64,000 nucleotides of DNA, from contig NC_080170.1 in NCBI RefSeq assembly GCF_950295315.1, positions 96,438,477 to 96,502,476 of the forward strand. Reading direction: 5' to 3'. The DNA is from Erinaceus europaeus. Its lineage: Eukaryota; Chordata; Mammalia; Eulipotyphla; Erinaceidae. A program made the translations under genes and the position numbers. The notes under the pieces were generated by a model. The model was not told where the DNA came from. It saw only the letters and a program-made list of their open reading frames with translations, and ran no database searches. Shown here one piece after another: positions 22,338-33,870 of this stretch (its first letter is position 1; each line of letters begins with the position of its first letter).

Positions 22338-22537
22338 TGGACTGGACACCATCCAGTTAAGTACACACACAGTACAAAGCGCAAGAACCAGTACAAGGAT
22401 CCTGGTTAAGCCCGCAGCTCTCCACCTGCAGGGAGGTTGCTTCACAAATGGTAAAGCAGGTCTGCAGGTGGCTAGCTTCCTCTTTCCCTCTCTATCTCCC
22501 CTCCCCTCTCAATTTATCTCTGTCCTATTTTTAAAAA
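22338..22537 (+). mobile_element. SINE-A, plus orientation
   Basis: Head 'actggacaccatccagttaag', box B (ctggttaagcccg), body and 'ctgtcctatttttaaaaaag' end without the (AAC)n tract. Flanks agatattctaagaga and agatatcctaagaaa are the duplication; the left one overlaps the L1 duplication next door. Confidence 0.85.
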
Positions 22538-22539
22538 AG

Positions 22540-23212
22540 ATATCCTAAGAAATACAGATTACCATCAACATAAATCTGATTTTTAGTATTTTAATAGCTA
22601 ATGAAAAAATATTATTTGTATATTCCCTCTTCCATAATTAATGTTAGTTAAGAATAATTCATTTATACGTACCTGGATATACTATAATTAATTTTTAGTA
22701 GTAATCAGTTTTATTGCAGTTGGAAACAAGTGAGAAACAGCAGAAAAAAATTCTGAGTTACGCTACTAGATTACTGAGTACCCCAGGCATATCACATATC
22801 AGGGTTTTTGTTATATAAAATGAATTTAGATTACATAGATAGAATTTTTCTGTTAGTTTGTTTTGTTCTAGTTTGTCCTATATGCTTTGGAAAGATGATG
22901 CCTGAACTGTTTTTGAAAATATATTAGAAAGAATTTTTGGAGCAGGGCACTTAAGACTAAAAAAAAAAAAAAAACGGCAAAGGCAATTTTGAGAGGAGTG
23001 TTAACAGAATATACCAGGTACTGCAAGCAGGTCAGTATGCCTAGGAGGCTGAAAGGAAAACAACATTTTGCACACTCAAGGGTGACATTCTGAGTGAAAA
23101 CTGAGACATAAGTGTTAAGATACAGAGTTTCCAGTCTGCATGGAAGAAGCATTGTGGAATTGGCAGGTAAATTCACTCCCATTGCCTTTTAGTAAATAAT
23201 AATAATAGTAAA
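22540..23212. other. Unassigned sequence; long but unsupported frame
   Basis: A minus-strand frame of 104 codons spans 22868-23182. It has a poly-Phe stretch encoded by the A17 run near 22960 and no similarity I recognise, so I treat it as chance. Confidence 0.4.
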
Positions 23213-23214
23213 AG

Positions 23215-23375
23215 AGGTTCGATGGGCAGGAAAATAGCCTTGCTGGCGACGCTCAGGGCTTGCGTGATTCAGGCGCCCGGTGTGCTCTCTGGAGCTTCAT
23301 GATTCAGAATGCAGCTTTGATCTTTCACTTTCATGTACACATATTATTTAAACAATAATATAAATTAAAAAAATA
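23215..23375 (+). mobile_element. Possible old SINE with GC-rich head
   Basis: 'ggcaggaaaatagccttgctggcgac' through 'gtgctctctggagc' is unusually CpG-containing for this window and ends in an A/T-rich tail. It has SINE proportions but no confident box A or box B. Confidence 0.35.
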
Positions 23376-23447
23376 AAAAGCAGGATTGAAAGTTGATAAA
23401 TCTTTAGAAACTTCATTACTTTTGAATTCTTTCACTCACGTTTTTCC

Positions 23448-23641
23448 CTTATCTAGAGGGAAGTGGGAGAGAGAGGGAGAGGGGGAGGGGAGGGGAGTGG
23501 GGAAGGGAGAGAGAGAGAGAGTCTTGCAGCACTATTTCAACACTCATGAAGCTTTCCCCTTGCAAGTGGGGACAAAGCTTGGACCTCAATCCTTGTACAT
23601 TGTAACATGAGCACTCAACCAGGTGCACCACTGCCCAGCCC
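23448..23641 (-). mobile_element. SINE-B
   Basis: GA-rich run on plus (expanded to about 75 bases), 'gcaagtggggacaaagcttgg' and head 'actcaaccaggtgcaccactgcccagcccc'. Confidence 0.85.
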
Positions 23642-23674
23642 CAGTAAATACTATTTCAAAAATATTTTAGTCGT

Positions 23675-23825
23675 CCTGGAGATGGCACAGTGGATAAAGC
23701 ATTGGATTCTCAAGCATGAAGTCTCAAGTTCAGTCTCAGGCAGCACATGTACCAGAGTGATGTCTGGTTTGTTCTCTCTTTCTCTGCCTTTCTCTTTCTC
23801 ATTAATAAATAAAATCTTAAAAAGT
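23675..23825 (+). mobile_element. SINE-C
   Basis: Head 'cgtcctggagatggcacagtgg' 'ataaagcattgg', box B (agttcagtctc), 'gtaccagagtgatgtctgg', short CT body and tail 'attaataaataaaatctt'. Confidence 0.88.
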
Positions 23826-23973
23826 ATTTTTAAGTTAATCAAATAGCTAGAACCTCCTTGTTTTCACTAAGTAAAATATACAGCAGTAAAGTACTATTTA
23901 ATAATTTTAATTGCTTTAATTTGTTTGTTATACAATGTCCTTTTATTTTAAAAGTACAATTTAAGTACTTTTT

Positions 23974-24267
23974 CTTTTTTAAGATTTATTTTTTTATTAT
24001 TTTCCTTTTTGTTGACCTTGTTGTTTTATTGTTGTTTTAGTTATTGTTGATGTTGATGTCGTCGTTGCTGCATAGGACAGAGATAAATGGAGAGAGGAAG
24101 GGAAGACAGAGAAGGGGGGAGAAGGAGAGACACCTGCAGACCTGCTTCACTGCCTGTGAAGCGACTCCCCTGCAGGTTGGGAGCCAGGGCTGGAACCGGG
24201 ATCCTTACACTGGTCCTTGCGCTTTGTGCCATGTGGGCTTAACCCACTGCACTACTGCCTGACCCCC
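23974..24267 (-). mobile_element. SINE-A without 3' module
   Basis: Complete copy. Flanks ttaagtacttttt (23961-23973) and ttaaatacgtttt (24268-24280) form a duplication with two mismatches. Confidence 0.88.
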
Positions 24268-24329
24268 TTAAATACGTTTTATTAGAGTAGTGCCTATATC
24301 CCTTGCTAGAGTAAAGGTTAAACAATGTT

Positions 24330-24521
24330 TAATTTATTTATGGGTAGAGATAGAGAGAAATAGAAAGGAAAGGGGAAGATTGAGAGAGAGAAAAACACAC
24401 ACTTGCAGCACTGCTTCACTTCTCACAAAGCTTCCACGCATAATTGGGGTTGCACTTAAACCCTATTCCCTATGCATTGTAACATGTGCACTCAACCAGG
24501 TGTGCCATCACCTGGCCCCAG
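24330..24521 (-). mobile_element. SINE-B
   Basis: Tail 'tttaatttatttatggg', GA run, and head 'cactcaaccaggtgtgccatcacctggcccc' at the right. Confidence 0.85.
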
Positions 24522-24603
24522 GCTAAGAAAAAATGTAAACCTTCATAATTTTTTTAAATAATAATGTTTTGTTGATATAAGTTAGCCTGTGAAAATTGAA
24601 CCA

Positions 24604-24850
24604 AGAGGCCAGGCAGTGGCTCACCCTGTTAGCGCAAGGGCCCGAGTCCGAGCCCCTGCCCCTACCTGCAGTGGGGGATGCTTCAGGAGCAGTTAAGCAA
24701 GTCTGCAGGTGTCTATCTTTCTCTCCATCTCCCCCTCCCTTCTCAATTTCTCTCTCTCCTACTGAATGAAAAGGAAAGAAAAAAATACAAAACTTCCAGA
24801 AGTAGTGGATTCATAGTGCTGGCACTGAGCCCTAGCGACTGTAGGCTAAA
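24604..24850 (+). mobile_element. SINE with SINE-B-like head and the 3' module
   Basis: The head (gaggccaggcagtggctcacc) and box B (gtccgagcccc) precede a CT body, an A-rich section and a 3' module 'ttccagaagtagtggattcatagtgctggcactgagccc'. The flanks share an unusually long similarity (24549-24600 with 24871-24940). Confidence 0.75.
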
Positions 24851-25169
24851 TAAATAAATAATTTTTTGTTTTTTTTAAATAAAAATGTTTTGTTCATCAG
24901 TTCTTCGTTTTTTGTTATAAGTTAGCTTATGAAAATTCATACACTAAAATATTTTCATGGTTACACGTGATAATATTATGCATTTTTACAGTCTTTACTA
25001 TTTAAAGTTCTTATTTTTATAAAATTAACCACATTAATGTTATTCCAATATGACTATTAAAGTAAAATTACATAGCTATTACACAAATTTAAAGACATAA
25101 GAAAACTTAGATAAGCCAGGGACATATATAAAGCGCACAAGTATCAGAATAGAAGCATATTTATTTCTT

Positions 25170-25490
25170 TATTTACTCATTCATTCATTTATTTATCTAT
25201 TTATTTATTTATTTTTATTGCCACCAGGGTTGGTACTGGGGTTCAGTGGCTACATGACAAATCCACCATTCCCAGTGGCCTTTTTTCATTTTTTGCTATT
25301 TTTTTGTGTTGTTAATTTTATCAGACAGATTGAAATTGAGTGGAGGGGAGATAGAGATAGAGAGAGAAAGAGATAAACCTGTAGTCTTGTTTCATTGCTT
25401 GTGAAGCTTCCCTCATGCCGATGGGGAAAATGGACTCAAAACTGGTCCTCGACACTCATGGCAATTTGTGCACTTAACTGCCTGTCCAGA
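25170..25490 (-). mobile_element. Old SINE-A relative with 3' module
   Basis: The module 'gccaccagggttggtactggggttcagtgg' is followed by T-rich sequence, a GA run and a degraded head near 25440-25490. The (TTTA)n tail at 25175-25217 is expanded. Confidence 0.7.
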
Positions 25491-25747
25491 GGGCATGACA
25501 CCTTTAAGAAACTAGCAAAAAAAAAAAAAAAAAAGAAAGAAAAGAGAAAGAAACTAGTAACATTAATTTGAAAAAAATAGACTTATTAATCAAATATGCA
25601 GCTTAAATATATGATGATATAAATATTAACTATCAGATATATTGTTATGACATTATTATTATCCATGGAACCAGTGAATTTGTTTTTATCACTATCTGTA
25701 CCAGATAACTTACATTTTTCTCATTAAACCATGGTGAATATAATATT

Positions 25748-26000
25748 TTTTAAAATTTTTTTATTGTTACAGTTATTATTGTTCTTATTGATGTCATTGT
25801 TGTTGGATAGGACAGAGAGAAATGGAGAGAGGAGGGGAAGACAGAGATAGGGAAAGAAAGACAGACACCTGCAGACCTGCTTCACCGCCTGTGAAGCGAC
25901 TCCCCTGCGAGTGGGGAGCCGGGGCTTGAACCGGGACCTTCCACCAGTCCTTGTGCTTGGCGCCACTTGCGCTTAACCCGCTGTGCTACCGCCCGACTCC
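25748..26000 (-). mobile_element. SINE-A without 3' module, well conserved
   Basis: One of the best-preserved copies, with CpG-rich head bases still intact (gcgcttaacccgctgtgctaccgcccgac on plus is close to consensus). This suggests a recent insertion. Short AATAATATT flanks are compatible with a duplication. Confidence 0.92.
25923..25988 (-). promoter_or_regulatory. SINE-A internal pol III promoter (A and B boxes)
   Basis: In minus sense, the A-box-like tagcacagcgg lies at 25978-25988 and the B-box-like ggttcaagccc at 25923-25933, about 45 bases apart. Both match the tRNA internal promoter consensus, so this copy could in principle still be transcribed by RNA polymerase III. Confidence 0.6.
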
Positions 26001-26014
26001 CAAAAATAATATTC

Positions 26015-27295
26015 TATTAGCTTTCTGACACCAAGGAAATTACACTAAGTTGGGGATTGACACTATTAAAGGTTGTTCAGAATTTAAATAATAATAAAAG
26101 TATTACAAATACTTAATTTTATAAAGAGGGACTACTCCTTTAGGGTAGCAACCATCTGGGGAATCTTTATAAAGATGGTTGATTTCACCATGGGATAGGG
26201 GGAAAAAATAGACTAATAGTGTGAACAGGGAATAAATTGAGAAATGGAACTTAAAGTGACTGTAATCTTAATCATTTAATGACAATAACTGGGGAGCAAT
26301 AAGGCAAATATGACCTGAATGACCATTTGGGCAAAAGTGAAATGAACACAGGATTGAATATTAAATAACTGGATGTTGATGCTTTCAGCCTGAACCTGAA
26401 TTTGTTCTCAAATAGAAAATGAAGCTAGATTTACATAATGTTGTTCCTGATTTGTGACTTAATGGGGTAATCCGATGATGACAAAATATGATGATAGTTC
26501 TCACCTGTTACAATCACATTGACTCTTAGGGAATGGAATATGTTCTGGTTTTTCTTCTCTACAGTATAAGGGATTACAAACCCCAGCACCATCTGCATTA
26601 TTTAGAAAGAATTTTTTTTTTCCTTTGTACCTGGTGACCAGTATAGTTTTGTCACTGAAAATTTTCATGCCTTTCCCCTTTGAATACTTGGTCCCTGCTG
26701 CACTTAAGTCCTTAATTCTCCAAGTTCATAGCCTGTCTTTATAATGAAACACAAATAGCATGTTAATGATTTGAAAAAAACACAAAGCAGGGAGTTAATG
26801 ACCATAACTGAAGTTATGGACTTCATTTCCATCAGCTCAGTGGAGTCTGAGACATCCAAAGAAAGCTCAAGAAAGAGGTCCTATTAATGCAACTGCTCTC
26901 ATGCATGAGGGCAACTTTCACTCAATGATCCATAGCTCTCTTGGGAAATTCACCATTCCTCAGTTCATTGGGATATGCTGCTCAACTATGAACTTTAGAT
27001 GGCTTCCTACTCAGATACCAGCTGGGTGCCTTATGACCAGTCAAGTTTTCATTTGTCAGATGCTTGAAGAGAGGAGAGGCCAGATCCAAGTAAAAATTTT
27101 TATTTGTACCTGAGAAGTGATTGCAACCTACTTCAGGAGATTAGTAATGATTTGGAGAGTGAAATTGCAGCTTTCTATTTGTTCTCACTTTCAGACTATC
27201 TTCAAAAATAGTGTTTCTAATAGAATCTTGAAGACACTAGCTTTTACTAAAACTAGCTTTGTGGCTTATCTTTCTTAATAACTCTATAGTTAACT
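26015..27295. other. Unassigned intergenic sequence
   Basis: About 1.3 kb free of SINEs and L1. No coding exon recognised. Confidence 0.4.
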
Positions 27296-27299
27296 GCTT

Positions 27300-27735
27300 C
27301 TTCTCATCCCAACTAACCTCTCAGTTTTCAATTCACATTGAGATGCCCTTCCTGTTCTCTATACTTGAGTCAGAGTAACTTTCTGAATAACCTTTATGTG
27401 CCTTTTCTTGGTTCTGAAATCGGGCTTTTGCACTTGTTGCTTCAATTTCCTGAAATGTTCTTCTATTTTCTTCAAATACCTAACTTACTTTCATGCTCAG
27501 AGACACTCCTTGATCTTTCTGATTAAACTCAATTGCATGCTTTCTTAAAAAGTAAGTAGAGCTTAGTATAAAATTTTTACTGTTATATGTAACATCAATT
27601 TTCCTGATCTTTCTCACTAGGTGGTAAGCTTTATGGTGTCAGGAAGAGTCAGTATTGCTCCCCTTTGTTTAGTCAACTATCCAGCTCATAGATAAGAAAC
27701 TATGGAATTCCCATTAAATATTTGTGAAACAAAAC
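27300..27735 (+). mobile_element. Ancient L2 3' end
   Basis: The order of blocks matches the L2 3' end: 'cacttgttgcttcaatttcctgaaatgttctt', 'ctcagagacactccttgatctttctg', 'aggtggtaagctttatgg' and 'attaaatatttgtgaa'. Divergence is high, as expected for an element shared by all mammals. Confidence 0.6.
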
Positions 27736-27739
27736 AGTA

Positions 27740-28518
27740 TGTAGGAGAAATACTAGAGGGCTATTAGAATATACAAATGAAGCACGAGACTGAATAAAGA
27801 ACAGTAGGTCTCTCAGAGATTAAAGGTAGAAAAACTACGGGAAAAGAATTGAATTTTTAAAAACAGCAATTAAAATTGGAATCACTCTAAAAACATTTAC
27901 ATTGATCATATAGTTTACAGTTTATACAAAATAACACTGTCAACTCAGATTATTAAATCACTCTGCTATAGTTAAACCTGTAAATTGGAAGTATTATTAC
28001 AGTACAAAGAAAGGACACAGAAAAGAGATTGTTAGTCTTTTTTGATAAATACTTTTTTGACTTGATAAATGTAAAAACTATATCTAAAATGTATGTGTTC
28101 TTATAGGTAGATAAATTGCCAATCCCACAGGTAATGATAATTCAAGGTTATGATTATAATCTGATCTTTCTTGTTCCCAGATAGACCCATAGCAGCTGTG
28201 AAGCAGAATATAGTAGGTATATGCTGCTTCTCAAATGTCCTTGCTTCCCTTTTTTTCTAGTTGTCAAGGACAGATTTAATTTGTAGACCCTGCCCCTTTC
28301 ACCACTAAGCTGACAGGAATAAAGGGACCAATTTCAAATGGATTTTAATCTTTTCAAATAATAAAAGCATATAGGATATAGTGCAAAAAAAGTTTAACTT
28401 CAGAATGTTGCATCTAACTAATGCTGTTTAACATTTTAAATGCCAGATATTTTTCTGCTCCTCCTTTAATATAATGCAGTGAACAGAGTGGGGAAATCAC
28501 CATTAAAACATGCTAGGT
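27740..28518. other. Unassigned intergenic sequence
   Basis: Nothing recognised. Confidence 0.4.
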
Positions 28519-28586
28519 ATCCTGGAGCTCTGCTTCCCCAGAGCCCCATCCCACTAGGGAAAGAGAGAGGCAGACTGGGAGTATGT
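28519..28586 (+). mobile_element. 68-bp internal piece of young L1 3' UTR, plus strand
   Basis: 'tcctggagctctgcttccc' through 'aggcagactgggagtatg' is the complement of the 3' UTR block seen reversed at 41385-41430. Both ends of the L1 are missing, so it is an isolated fragment in opposite orientation to most young L1 copies here. Confidence 0.7.
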
Positions 28587-28737
28587 TTAAACACTATTTA
28601 AGGCAAAAGACAAGCAGGTAAGAGGTCAGGTGTGAACCTTAAGGCCATCAAATAGCCCAGCCTTCTGGGTCATGATAAGTGGTCCTTAACTACTGAAAAA
28701 CAAAAATGAAAATAGGATAAAAACACTTTCTGGGGGT

Positions 28738-28935
28738 TGGGCAGTGGTGCACTGGGTTAAGTTCACACGGAAAAACAAAAAAGAATTTAAAAATATAAAA
28801 TCTTGTATTTTTTTTTCTTAAAAAATGGCATACCTAAGGTTCCAAGTTCAATCCCCAGCCCCTCCATACATCAGAGCAGAGCTGTACTCTGATCTTGTAG
28901 TCTCTTTCTCTCTCATTAAAAATTAAGTAAAAAAT
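28738..28935 (+). mobile_element. Two overlapping SINE fragments
   Basis: A SINE-A head (ggttgggcagtggtgcactgggttaag) breaks off after about 38 bases into A-rich sequence. A second short SINE (28848-28925: ggttccaagttcaatccccagcccc ... ctctcattaaaaat) follows, flanked by aatggcataccta and aatgacataccta. Confidence 0.65.
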
Positions 28936-29184
28936 GACATACCTACATTTTGGACTGCGCAAATGTTTAATTTTTGTGTTACATACCATCTTTTTATAAA
29001 AGAACGGATGGTAACAGCTATACCAAGCAACACTGAGATCTCAAGAGGTCTAACAAAATAAGAATTATTTCTTGCCCATGAATATCCAGTGCAGATGTTG
29101 ACTTGCCAGGTATTTGGGTAGCACTAAATTTCAGGTTCAGATGTCCTTGAAGTGAGTGGTGAGTTAAAGATTTAGTTTTGTTTT

Positions 29185-29447
29185 TGTTTGCTTTGTTATC
29201 AGGGCTATTGCTGGGGCTCAGTGCCTGCACAAGGACTCTATTGTTCCTAGGAGCCATTCCCTACCCCCTTTCTTTCTGATAGAGACAGAGAGAAATGGAA
29301 TGGGAGAGAAACAGAGAAAAAGAGAGACACTTGAAGAACTGTTCCACAATTCAGGAGGCTTCCCCTTTGAAGATCAGGGGCTTGAAAGCAGGTCTTTGAA
29401 CCCAGGTCCTCATGCACTCTACTGAGTGTGTCACCATATGGCCACAT
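29185..29447 (-). mobile_element. SINE with 3' module, diverged
   Basis: Module 'atcagggctattgctggggctcagtgcctgcac' at the left, GA run, and head at the right ending 'gagtgtgtcaccatatggcc'. Confidence 0.75.
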
Positions 29448-29449
29448 AA

Positions 29450-29805
29450 ATTTGGTTCTTGATGCCATGACCTTTTAGTGACCATTAATACTGCTACAAA
29501 AATAAGCTAAAATGGTGAGTTGCTGGGGTACATAGGAAGTTTTTATGACTCATGTGGGATTAGTATAGGTCATTTTTATGGCCAAAACTTATTCATAGAG
29601 TCCTACCCAAATGCAGGAAGCTAGTAAAATATAATTTAGCTTTGTGGAAATACCCTTAAAAAAGAGGAAAACATCATTGATAAGAACTGTTCAAAATTTT
29701 AGTCCTTGAAATATCAGAGATTGATTTGCTAACATTTACCTAGCCCCATGTTTATTTAGTCTACTAAATATCTAACATGTACCTAGCATAGATGTTTATT
29801 TTTAT
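29450..29805. other. Unassigned intergenic sequence
   Basis: Nothing recognised. Confidence 0.4.
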
Positions 29806-29816
29806 ATTCACAATAT

Positions 29817-30082
29817 GGGATGATCTTGTTCATGGACAGAACTTAAAGAAGAATAGATGGGGAAAACACAATGTAGAGCTTGGACTGGGTTTGGTATATT
29901 ACACCAAAGCAAAGGACTCTGGGGAGGAAATGGAAGGAAGGACTTGGGGAGGCATTGAGCCCTGGTGCATGATAGTGGAAAGGGACCTAGGGTGTGTGTG
30001 TGGGGGGGGGTGTTTTGAAGGCATCTGGTAAAATGAGAAATATGATCCATATGTCATCAACTGTAATCCCCCAATAAAAAAG
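29817..30082 (+). mobile_element. L1 3' end, plus strand, 5'-truncated
   Basis: 'ttggactgggtttggtatatt', 'ccaaagcaaaggactctgggg' and 'tgtaatcccccaataaaaaa' form the 3' end of the older lineage-specific L1, with AATAAA just before the tail. A 9-bp duplication, tcacaatat, lies at 29808-29816 and 30083-30091. The terminus is the complement of the 106-bp insertion at 10978. Confidence 0.75.
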
Positions 30083-30140
30083 TCACAATATAATTAGGGT
30101 ATAGATTAAATGTCAAATGGTATAATATAAACACTTCAGA

Positions 30141-30226
30141 AATGGAGAAAGGAGGGAAAGACAGAGAGAGGGAGAGAAAGATAGACACCTGCAGACCTGC
30201 TTGACCTCCTGTGACGCGACCTTCCT
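30141..30226 (-). mobile_element. SINE-A middle fragment
   Basis: Only the body and part of the head remain (aaatggagaaaggaggg to 'tgacgcgaccttcctg'). It abuts the L1 ORF2 C-terminal region at 30227 without either element's end, so the junction looks like a deletion breakpoint. Confidence 0.8.
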
Positions 30227-33200
30227 GGGTTACTTACAGGTTTTGGCTATTACAAATTGTGCCGCTAAGAACATATGTGTACACAGATCTTTTTGGATGA
30301 GTGTGTTGGGCTCCTTAGCATATATCCCTAGGAGAAGACTTGCAGGATCTTAGGATAGATGCATTTCTAGCCTTCTGAGAGTTCTCCAGACTGTTCTCCA
30401 CAGAGGCTGGTCCTATTTACATTCAATTTTAGAGTTTCTGGCACTAGTGCAGCAGTTCAGGAATGTTGCATTGACCCCACAACCTCCCCAGTATTTGTTG
30501 CTATTACCTTTTCTGATGTATAACATTCTCACAGGAGTGAAGTGGTATCTCATTGTTGTCTTTATTTGCATTTCTCTGACAATCAAAGACTTGGAGCATT
30601 TTTTCATGTGTTTCTCAGCCTTTTCGATCTCTTCTGTGGTGAATATTCTGTACATGTCCTCACCCCATTTTTGGATGGGGTTATTTGTTTTCTTGTTGTT
30701 GAGTTTGGCAAGCTCTTTATATATTTTGGTTATTAGCCTCTAGTCTGATGTACACCATGTAAACATCTTCTCCCATTCTGTGAGGGGGTCTCTTTGTTTG
30801 GGTAGTGGTTTCTTTTGCTCTGCAGAAGCTTTTTAATTTGATGTAGTCCCATAGGTTTATGCTTGCCTTAGTGTTCTTTGTAATTGGATTTGTTTCATTG
30901 AAGATGTGTCTAAAATTTATGTGGAAAAGAGTTCTGACAGTATTTTTATCTAGGTATCTGATAGTTTGTGGTCTAACATTTAAGTCTTTGATTCACTTGG
31001 AATTTACTTTTGCATTTGGTGAAATATAGTGGTTCAGTTTCATTCTTCTGCATGTTTCAATCCATTTTTGCTAACACCATTTGTTGAAGAGACTCTGCTT
31101 TCCCCATTTAATAGTCTGGGCACCTTTGTCAAAGATTAGATGTCCATAGGTGTGGGGGCTTACTTCTGGGTTCTCAATTCTATTCCACTGGTCAGTGTGT
31201 CTATTCATGTTCCAGTACCAAGCAGTTTTGATGACAATGACCCTACAATACATTTTGAGATGTGGGAGTGTGATGCCTTTAGAACTATTCTTTCTTCTCA
31301 GGATTGTTTTGGCAATCCTAGGTATTTTCTGGTTCCAGATAAACATTTAAAGCATTTGTTCTATTCTTCTAAAACATGTGGTTGGGATTTGATGGGATCT
31401 TAAATTTGTATATGGCTGTGGGTAGTATATTCATTTTGATGATGTTAATTTTTCCAACCCATGAACATGGAATAACCTTCCACTTCTTTGTGTCTTTTTC
31501 AATTTCATTGAGTAGTGACTCATAATTTTCAGTATACAATTCTTTCACTTCTTTGATTAGTTTTATTCCTAGGTATTTTATTGTTTTTGTTGCTATAGTA
31601 AAAGGAATTGATTTCTAGATTTCAACTTCTTTTGCCTTAGTGTTTGCGTAGAGAAATGCGATTGACTTTTGAATGTTAATTTTGTAGCCTGACACCTTAC
31701 TGTATTGCCTGATAATTTCCAAAAGCTCCTTGCTGGATTCCTTAGGTTTTTCCATGTATACTATCCTGTCATCAGCAAATAGGGAGACTTTGACTTCTTC
31801 TCTTCCAATCTGTATCCCTTTAATTCCTTGCTCCTGCCTGATTGCAATGGTAAGGACTTCCAATACTATGTTGAATAGTAATGGTGATAGTGGGGCAGCC
31901 CTGTCTAGTACCTGATCTGAGAGGAAATGCTTCCAGTTTTTTCACCACTGAATATGATGTTGGCTGTAGGTTTGCTCTATATAGACTATCTTCAGGAATT
32001 TTCATCTAATCCCACTTTTTTGTAGTGTTTGAACATAAATGGATGTTGCATTTTGTCAAAGGCTTTCTCTGCATCTATTTATATGACCATGTGGTATTTG
32101 GTCTTGCTTTTGTTGGTGTGGTAGATCACATTGTTTGATTTACATATATTAAACTAACCTTGTATCACTGGGATAAATCCCACTTGGACATGATAAACAA
32201 TCTTTTAAATATACTGCTGTATCCAGTTTGCTAGAATTTTGTTCAATATTTTAACATCTTTGTTCATCAGAGATATTGGTCTTTAGTTTTCTTTTCTGGT
32301 TGTGTCCCTGTCTGCTTTTGGTATCAAAGTAATGTTGGCTTCATAGAAGCTGGAAGGGAGTATTCCAGTATCTTCAGTCTTCTGGAAGACTTTTAAAAGT
32401 AGAGGTATTAGTTTTTCTTTGAAGGTTTTGTAGAATTCATTTGTGAAGCCATCTGAGCCAGGACTTTTATTTTTGGGGAGGTTTTTGATAACTGTTTCAA
32501 TTTCATTATCTGAGATGGGCCTGTTCATGTTATCTAGTTCCTCTTTACCTAGTTTTGGAAGTTCATAGGTACCTAGGAAGTTGTTCATTTCTTCCAAGCT
32601 CTCCAGCTTGGTGGCTCATAGTTGTTCATAGAAGTCTCCCATGATATATTAAATTTCTATGGTGTCTGTTGTGATATCTCCTCTCTCATTAATGATCCGA
32701 TTTATTTGGGTCTTCTCCCTTTTTTGTTTTGTGAGTCTGGCTAAAGGTTTGTCGATTTTGTTCACTCTTTCGAAGAACCAATGTTTATTTTTGTTGATAT
32801 TTTGTATTGTTTTCTTTTTTTCAATATTATTGATTTCTGACATAACTTTAGTTTTTCTGTCCTTCTGGTTGCTTTAGGGTTCCTTTGTTCTTCATCTTCT
32901 AGATCTTTATGGTGTGCAATCAGGCTGTTTATTTGTGCTTTTTCTTGTTTCCTAATGTGTGCTTGTATGGCTATGAACTTCCCTCTCAGTGCTGCCTTAA
33001 ATGTGTCCCAAATATTTTGATAGCTTGTGTCTTCATTTTCACTGAACTTCGAAACATTTTGATTTCTTCCTATATTTCCTTTTTGACCCAGGAGTTGTTA
33101 AGTAGTGTATTGTTGAGCTTCCACATTTTGGGACTATTACTAATCTTTTCTTGATTGTTAAGTGTTAGTTTAATTCCATCGTTTTCTGAGAAGATGCTTG

Positions 33201-33840
33201 GGATGATTTCAGTGCTCCTGAATTTGCTGATGCTGTCTTTGTGGCCTAACATATAGTCTGTTCTTGAGAATTCCCACGTGAACTTGAGTAGAATGTTTAT
33301 TCCAGTTTCTTGGTGTGAATGACTCTGAAAATGTCTAATAGTTCTGGTTTACCTATCTTCTCATTTAGCACCCTCATGTCTTTATTGATTTTTTACCTGG
33401 ATGATCTGTAGAGTTCAGAGAGTAGGGTGTTGAAGCCCCCTACTATGACTGTGTTGCTGTTAATATATTGCTATAGCTCTTTTAGTAGATGTTTTATGTA
33501 TTTAGATAGGTTTTCATTGGGTGCATATATGTTAATAATTGTTAAGTCCTCTTAATTGACTGATCCACTGAGCATTAAGTAATGTCCATCCCTATTTTTA
33601 AAAAATTTTATTGATTTTAAAGTCTATTGTGTCAGATATGAGAATAGCTGTCCTGCCCTTTTTTGTGGGCCATTGGTTTGTATGATATTTTTCCATCCTT
33701 TCACTTTGGGTCTGTGTTTGTCTTAAGTGGTTTTCCTATAGACATCATATTTTTGTGTTGTATTTTCTGATCCATCTTCAAACTTTGTACCTTTTAATAA
33801 GTTAATTCAAGCCATTGACACTTATTGATATTAAACACTG
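30227..33840 (-). pseudogene. L1 ORF2 remnant (endonuclease, RT, C-terminus)
   Basis: ORF2 supplies the endonuclease and reverse transcriptase for target-primed insertion. In minus sense, endonuclease blocks lie at about 33800-33600 (KGWKNIIQTN, TAILISDTIDFK). The finger region with [20 protein letters not shown] lies at 32460-32400, and the catalytic FADD motif ([11 protein letters not shown]) at about 31785-31755. The C-terminal [20 protein letters not shown] block lies near 30590-30500. The zinc-knuckle zone is degraded and the last residues are deleted at 30227. Frameshifts and stops are frequent. Confidence 0.9.
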
Positions 33841-33870
33841 AAGATATTTTAACGCCATTCTTGTAGATTT

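Noticed and set aside
22868..23182. 104-codon minus frame with hydrophobic stretches
   Set aside because: The hydrophobic part comes from an A17 run; no signal peptide, family motif or flanking splice context supports a gene.
29792..30031. 79-codon frame with Gly/Glu-rich translation
   Set aside because: The underlying sequence is an L1 3' end with AATAAA and a duplication at its borders.
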